A DNA stretch of 64,000 nucleotides from CBFDBF01 sp050287725. GTDB taxonomy: Bacteria > Pseudomonadota > Gammaproteobacteria > Chromatiales > Chromatiaceae. Positions 62,237 through 64,000 of the stretch are shown here, one piece after another; within the stretch, counting starts at the first letter, position 1; each line of letters opens with the position of its first letter. The translations under genes were made by a program, and so were the position numbers. The DNA lies in contig JBNKCL010000065.1 of assembly GCA_050287725.1 (NCBI GenBank), positions 17,748 through 81,747 of the forward strand, read 5' to 3'. Under the pieces are notes generated by a model, which was not told where the DNA came from, did not search any database, and saw nothing but the letters and a program-made list of their open reading frames with translations.

Positions 62237-63706
62237 ATGGAATGGAAAAGAACCCTTTGTCTGATCCCGTTGCTGGTGGGGCTTTGCGCCTGTGTGCCGG
62301 GAGGGAGCGGGGGTGGAGCGAACGGGAATCGGCCACCGCGGATCTTGGGGCTGGACACGGTAGCCATTCCTGGAGGCGGCGGTGGCAGCGGGAATCTGGT
62401 CACGCATCGGGTGGAGGTCGAGGCGATGGATCCGGACGGGGATCCTTTGGCTTACACTTACGTCGGCGAAGATAACGCCATGCTTGTCTCTGCGAACGGC
62501 ATGACAGCCGAGGTGCAAATTTCCATGTACCGAAACAGCGCGCAGGTGACGGTTACGGTGGAGGACGGCCAAGGCAACCGGGCGACTCAAAATGTTGATC
62601 TTTTGAACGACAACCACTCTCCGACAATCGCGAGTTTCGAGGCAAGCAAATATCGTATTCGGCCCGGCGAAAGTGCCGAGTTGACAGTGGTGATCACGGA
62701 CGAGGACGGCGATGCGGTGGAGTGTGATTCCTGGATCACTTCAGGGGCTTTCCGCGGCAGTCTGGGCAATGTTCATCTTGCAGCCGGTCATGTCTGTATG
62801 GCGACTCTCATGGCAACCTCGAGCCGGAACGGTCTGGTGACCGTCCTGGTCGAGGCTACGGACAGCCACGGCGGCCGCTCTACCGGCGAGCTGGTGCTGC
62901 GTGTGGCCCGCGATTTCAGCGTGGTCGGTTCTCTCAATACCTCTCCCTTGGAAGTTTATGGACTGGACTACACCGCGGATGGAAGGTTTATCGTGAGTGA
63001 TTTCGCAAACCAGGTGATGGTCTTTAATTCTGTCGGTATGGTTCTACAGTCGCCGCAACCGATTCCGGATGTCGATGGCGGCCAAATTTATGTGCGCGCG
63101 CTGGCGGTGGATCGGACACTGCCCGATGAGCCGCTCTATATCGGTTCGCAGAACCAACATCATCGGGAAAAGGTGTATGTGTTCAATCAGGATCTGGTGC
63201 CGCAGGGTGAGTGGTCACTTCCGTCCAATGCGGTCCCGCATTATCTCCTGGTGCGTCCGGATGGGAGCGTGCTGATCTCGGATGAGGGATTCAGTCGAGT
63301 TCTGATTCGAAAGCCGGACGGCACGGTCGAGACGTGGGCGGAAGGACTGAATCGGCCGCGACAACTCGCACGGGATCCGTTGACCGGTAATATTTACGTG
63401 ATCAATCGGGAAAACCCGCGCGTTTCCGTTTTGACCAAAGACGGTGTGCTGCTGAAGGAGTGGCGGGGTGTCGATGGGGGTTTCTCTGAGCCGCACGGCA
63501 TCGCCGTGGATCGGCGTCACGAGATCGTGGTCGTCGCGGATACCAGTAACAGCCGGCTCCAGGTTTTCGATCTCGAAGGAAATTATCTGCTGACCTGGAC
63601 ATCACCGGAGGTGAATGTGCCGAGGTATATCATCATCGGGCCGGACGGTTTGTATCACATCGCGTCCTACCAGGACCAGAAAGTGCATCTCCTCGATTAT
63701 CAGTAG
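62237..63706 (+). CDS. NHL-repeat lipoprotein with N-terminal Ig/cadherin-like region
   Basis: A 489-residue lipoprotein (signal ending LCAC). Residues about 30-230 hold two beta-sandwich-like modules (RVEVEAMDPDGDPLAYTYV and SAELTVVITDEDGDAVECDS). The rest is a beta-propeller with NHL repeats such as GLDYTADGRFIVSDFANQVM, LARDPLTGNIYVINRENPRV and GIAVDRRHEIVVVADTSNSR. It should sit on the outside or periplasmic side of a membrane and bind protein or sugar. No catalytic motif. Confidence 0.88.
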   Translation: MEWKRTLCLIPLLVGLCACVPGGSGGGANGNRPPRILGLDTVAIPGGGGGSGNLVTHRVEVEAMDPDGDPLAYTYVGEDNAMLVSANGMTAEVQISMYRNSAQVTVTVEDGQGNRATQNVDLLNDNHSPTIASFEASKYRIRPGESAELTVVITDEDGDAVECDSWITSGAFRGSLGNVHLAAGHVCMATLMATSSRNGLVTVLVEATDSHGGRSTGELVLRVARDFSVVGSLNTSPLEVYGLDYTADGRFIVSDFANQVMVFNSVGMVLQSPQPIPDVDGGQIYVRALAVDRTLPDEPLYIGSQNQHHREKVYVFNQDLVPQGEWSLPSNAVPHYLLVRPDGSVLISDEGFSRVLIRKPDGTVETWAEGLNRPRQLARDPLTGNIYVINRENPRVSVLTKDGVLLKEWRGVDGGFSEPHGIAVDRRHEIVVVADTSNSRLQVFDLEGNYLLTWTSPEVNVPRYIIIGPDGLYHIASYQDQKVHLLDYQ

Positions 63707-63743
63707 ATACGGGCCGAGGGTTACAGATAGTTCATCCCTGCTG

Positions 63744-64000
63744 CTAAAGAGGGGAGCGCCCGCCGTCCACGGCGATGATCTGGCCGGTGATGTAGTCGGC
63801 GTCCCGCACCAGAAACAGCACGGTGCCGGCGATCTCCTCCGGGGTGCCGAGACGGTTCAAAGCGGTTCGGTTCAGGATCTCCTGCTGTGCTTCTTCCGAG
63901 AGGCCCTGTTCCGGCCAGAGGATGGCACCGGGGGCAATGCCGTTGACCCGCACCTGCGGTCCCAGTTCCAGGGCCAGCGCCTTCACCATCATGGCATTGC
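63744..64000 (-). CDS. Pteridine-reductase-like SDR (C-terminal part, cut by window edge)
   Basis: The last 85 codons of a short-chain dehydrogenase/reductase, running in from the right edge. The sequence NAMMVKALALELGPQVRVNG followed by IAPGAILWPEQGLSEEA and a C-terminal DYITGQIIAVDGGRSPL is typical of the FolM/pteridine reductase SDRs. Location next to folB and folK supports a pterin role (inference). The NAD(P)-binding N-terminus and the catalytic YxxxK are outside the window. Confidence 0.85.
   Translation of the reverse strand, partial: NAMMVKALALELGPQVRVNGIAPGAILWPEQGLSEEAQQEILNRTALNRLGTPEEIAGTVLFLVRDADYITGQIIAVDGGRSPL

Overview
The window is chromosomal DNA from a GC-rich gammaproteobacterium that fixes nitrogen. 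The gene order rpsU-yqeY-dnaG-rpoD with divergent tsaD, a TatABC cluster behind his genes, and the paired regulators NifL and NifA all point to Gammaproteobacteria. The nif genes, a multiheme cytochrome, a TRAP transporter and a molybdate ABC importer together suggest a Chromatiales- or Sedimenticola-like, possibly sulfur-oxidising lineage. That narrower placement is inference; no rRNA gene is present to test it.

Layout. 1-2.3 kb: the end of a nif operon on the minus strand (nifB-fdxN-nifQ, nifQ cut by the window edge), preceded by a good sigma-54 promoter and two exact NifA activator sites. 2.4-6.3 kb: two plus-strand lipoproteins (PLA2-like and alpha/beta hydrolase) and a large chemoreceptor. 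6.7-9.9 kb: nifLA with its own candidate sigma-54 promoter. 10.3-14.7 kb: small, mostly exported proteins of lower GC, a methyltransferase, a GFA-family protein, a TrmO-like protein and an exported glutaredoxin. 14.7-18.7 kb: a TRAP transporter operon that includes a TatT-type lipoprotein and a cupin. 18.9-25.5 kb: amino-acid symporter, DksA/TraR-type protein, hisI, glyoxalase II, dihydroorotase, and an APH/AAA kinase-like protein. 25.9-33.1 kb: diguanylate cyclase, then an operon-like set encoding a seven-heme lipoprotein cytochrome, a parvulin and a TlpA-type thioredoxin, and a CDF transporter. 33.2-40.7 kb: argA, ilvD, typA, a candidate Csr/Rsm-type small RNA, pip and dtd. 40.9-47.0 kb: hisBHAF, a SYLF protein, hisE and tatABC. 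47.1-54.0 kb: pentapeptide protein, UXS-like epimerase plus glycosyltransferase, modABC, and a lower-GC patch with a zinc phospholipase/nuclease-like protein. 54.1-64 kb: an intron-containing tRNA gene, the rpoD-dnaG-yqeY-rpsU block, tsaD, plsY, folB, folK, an NHL-repeat lipoprotein and a truncated pteridine-reductase-like SDR.

The functional themes fit together. ModABC brings in molybdate, NifQ and NifB feed FeMo-cofactor synthesis, and NifL restrains NifA according to redox and nitrogen state. NifA, acting through sigma-54, would drive nifB from the sites seen here.

The most striking single feature is the tRNA gene at 54116-54429 (minus). It is a CAU-anticodon tRNA, most likely the lysidine-modified tRNA-Ile2, and it is interrupted after anticodon base 36 by a 237-nt group I intron. 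The position and the CAU/GUG P1 pairing are the same as in the Azoarcus tRNA-Ile intron, but there is an apparent extra hairpin between P7 and P3. Other points worth following are the seven-heme cytochrome module with an internal terminator, the GGA-rich small RNA candidate beside typA, a TatC with a FimV-like C-terminal tail, and a family of intergenic inverted repeats.
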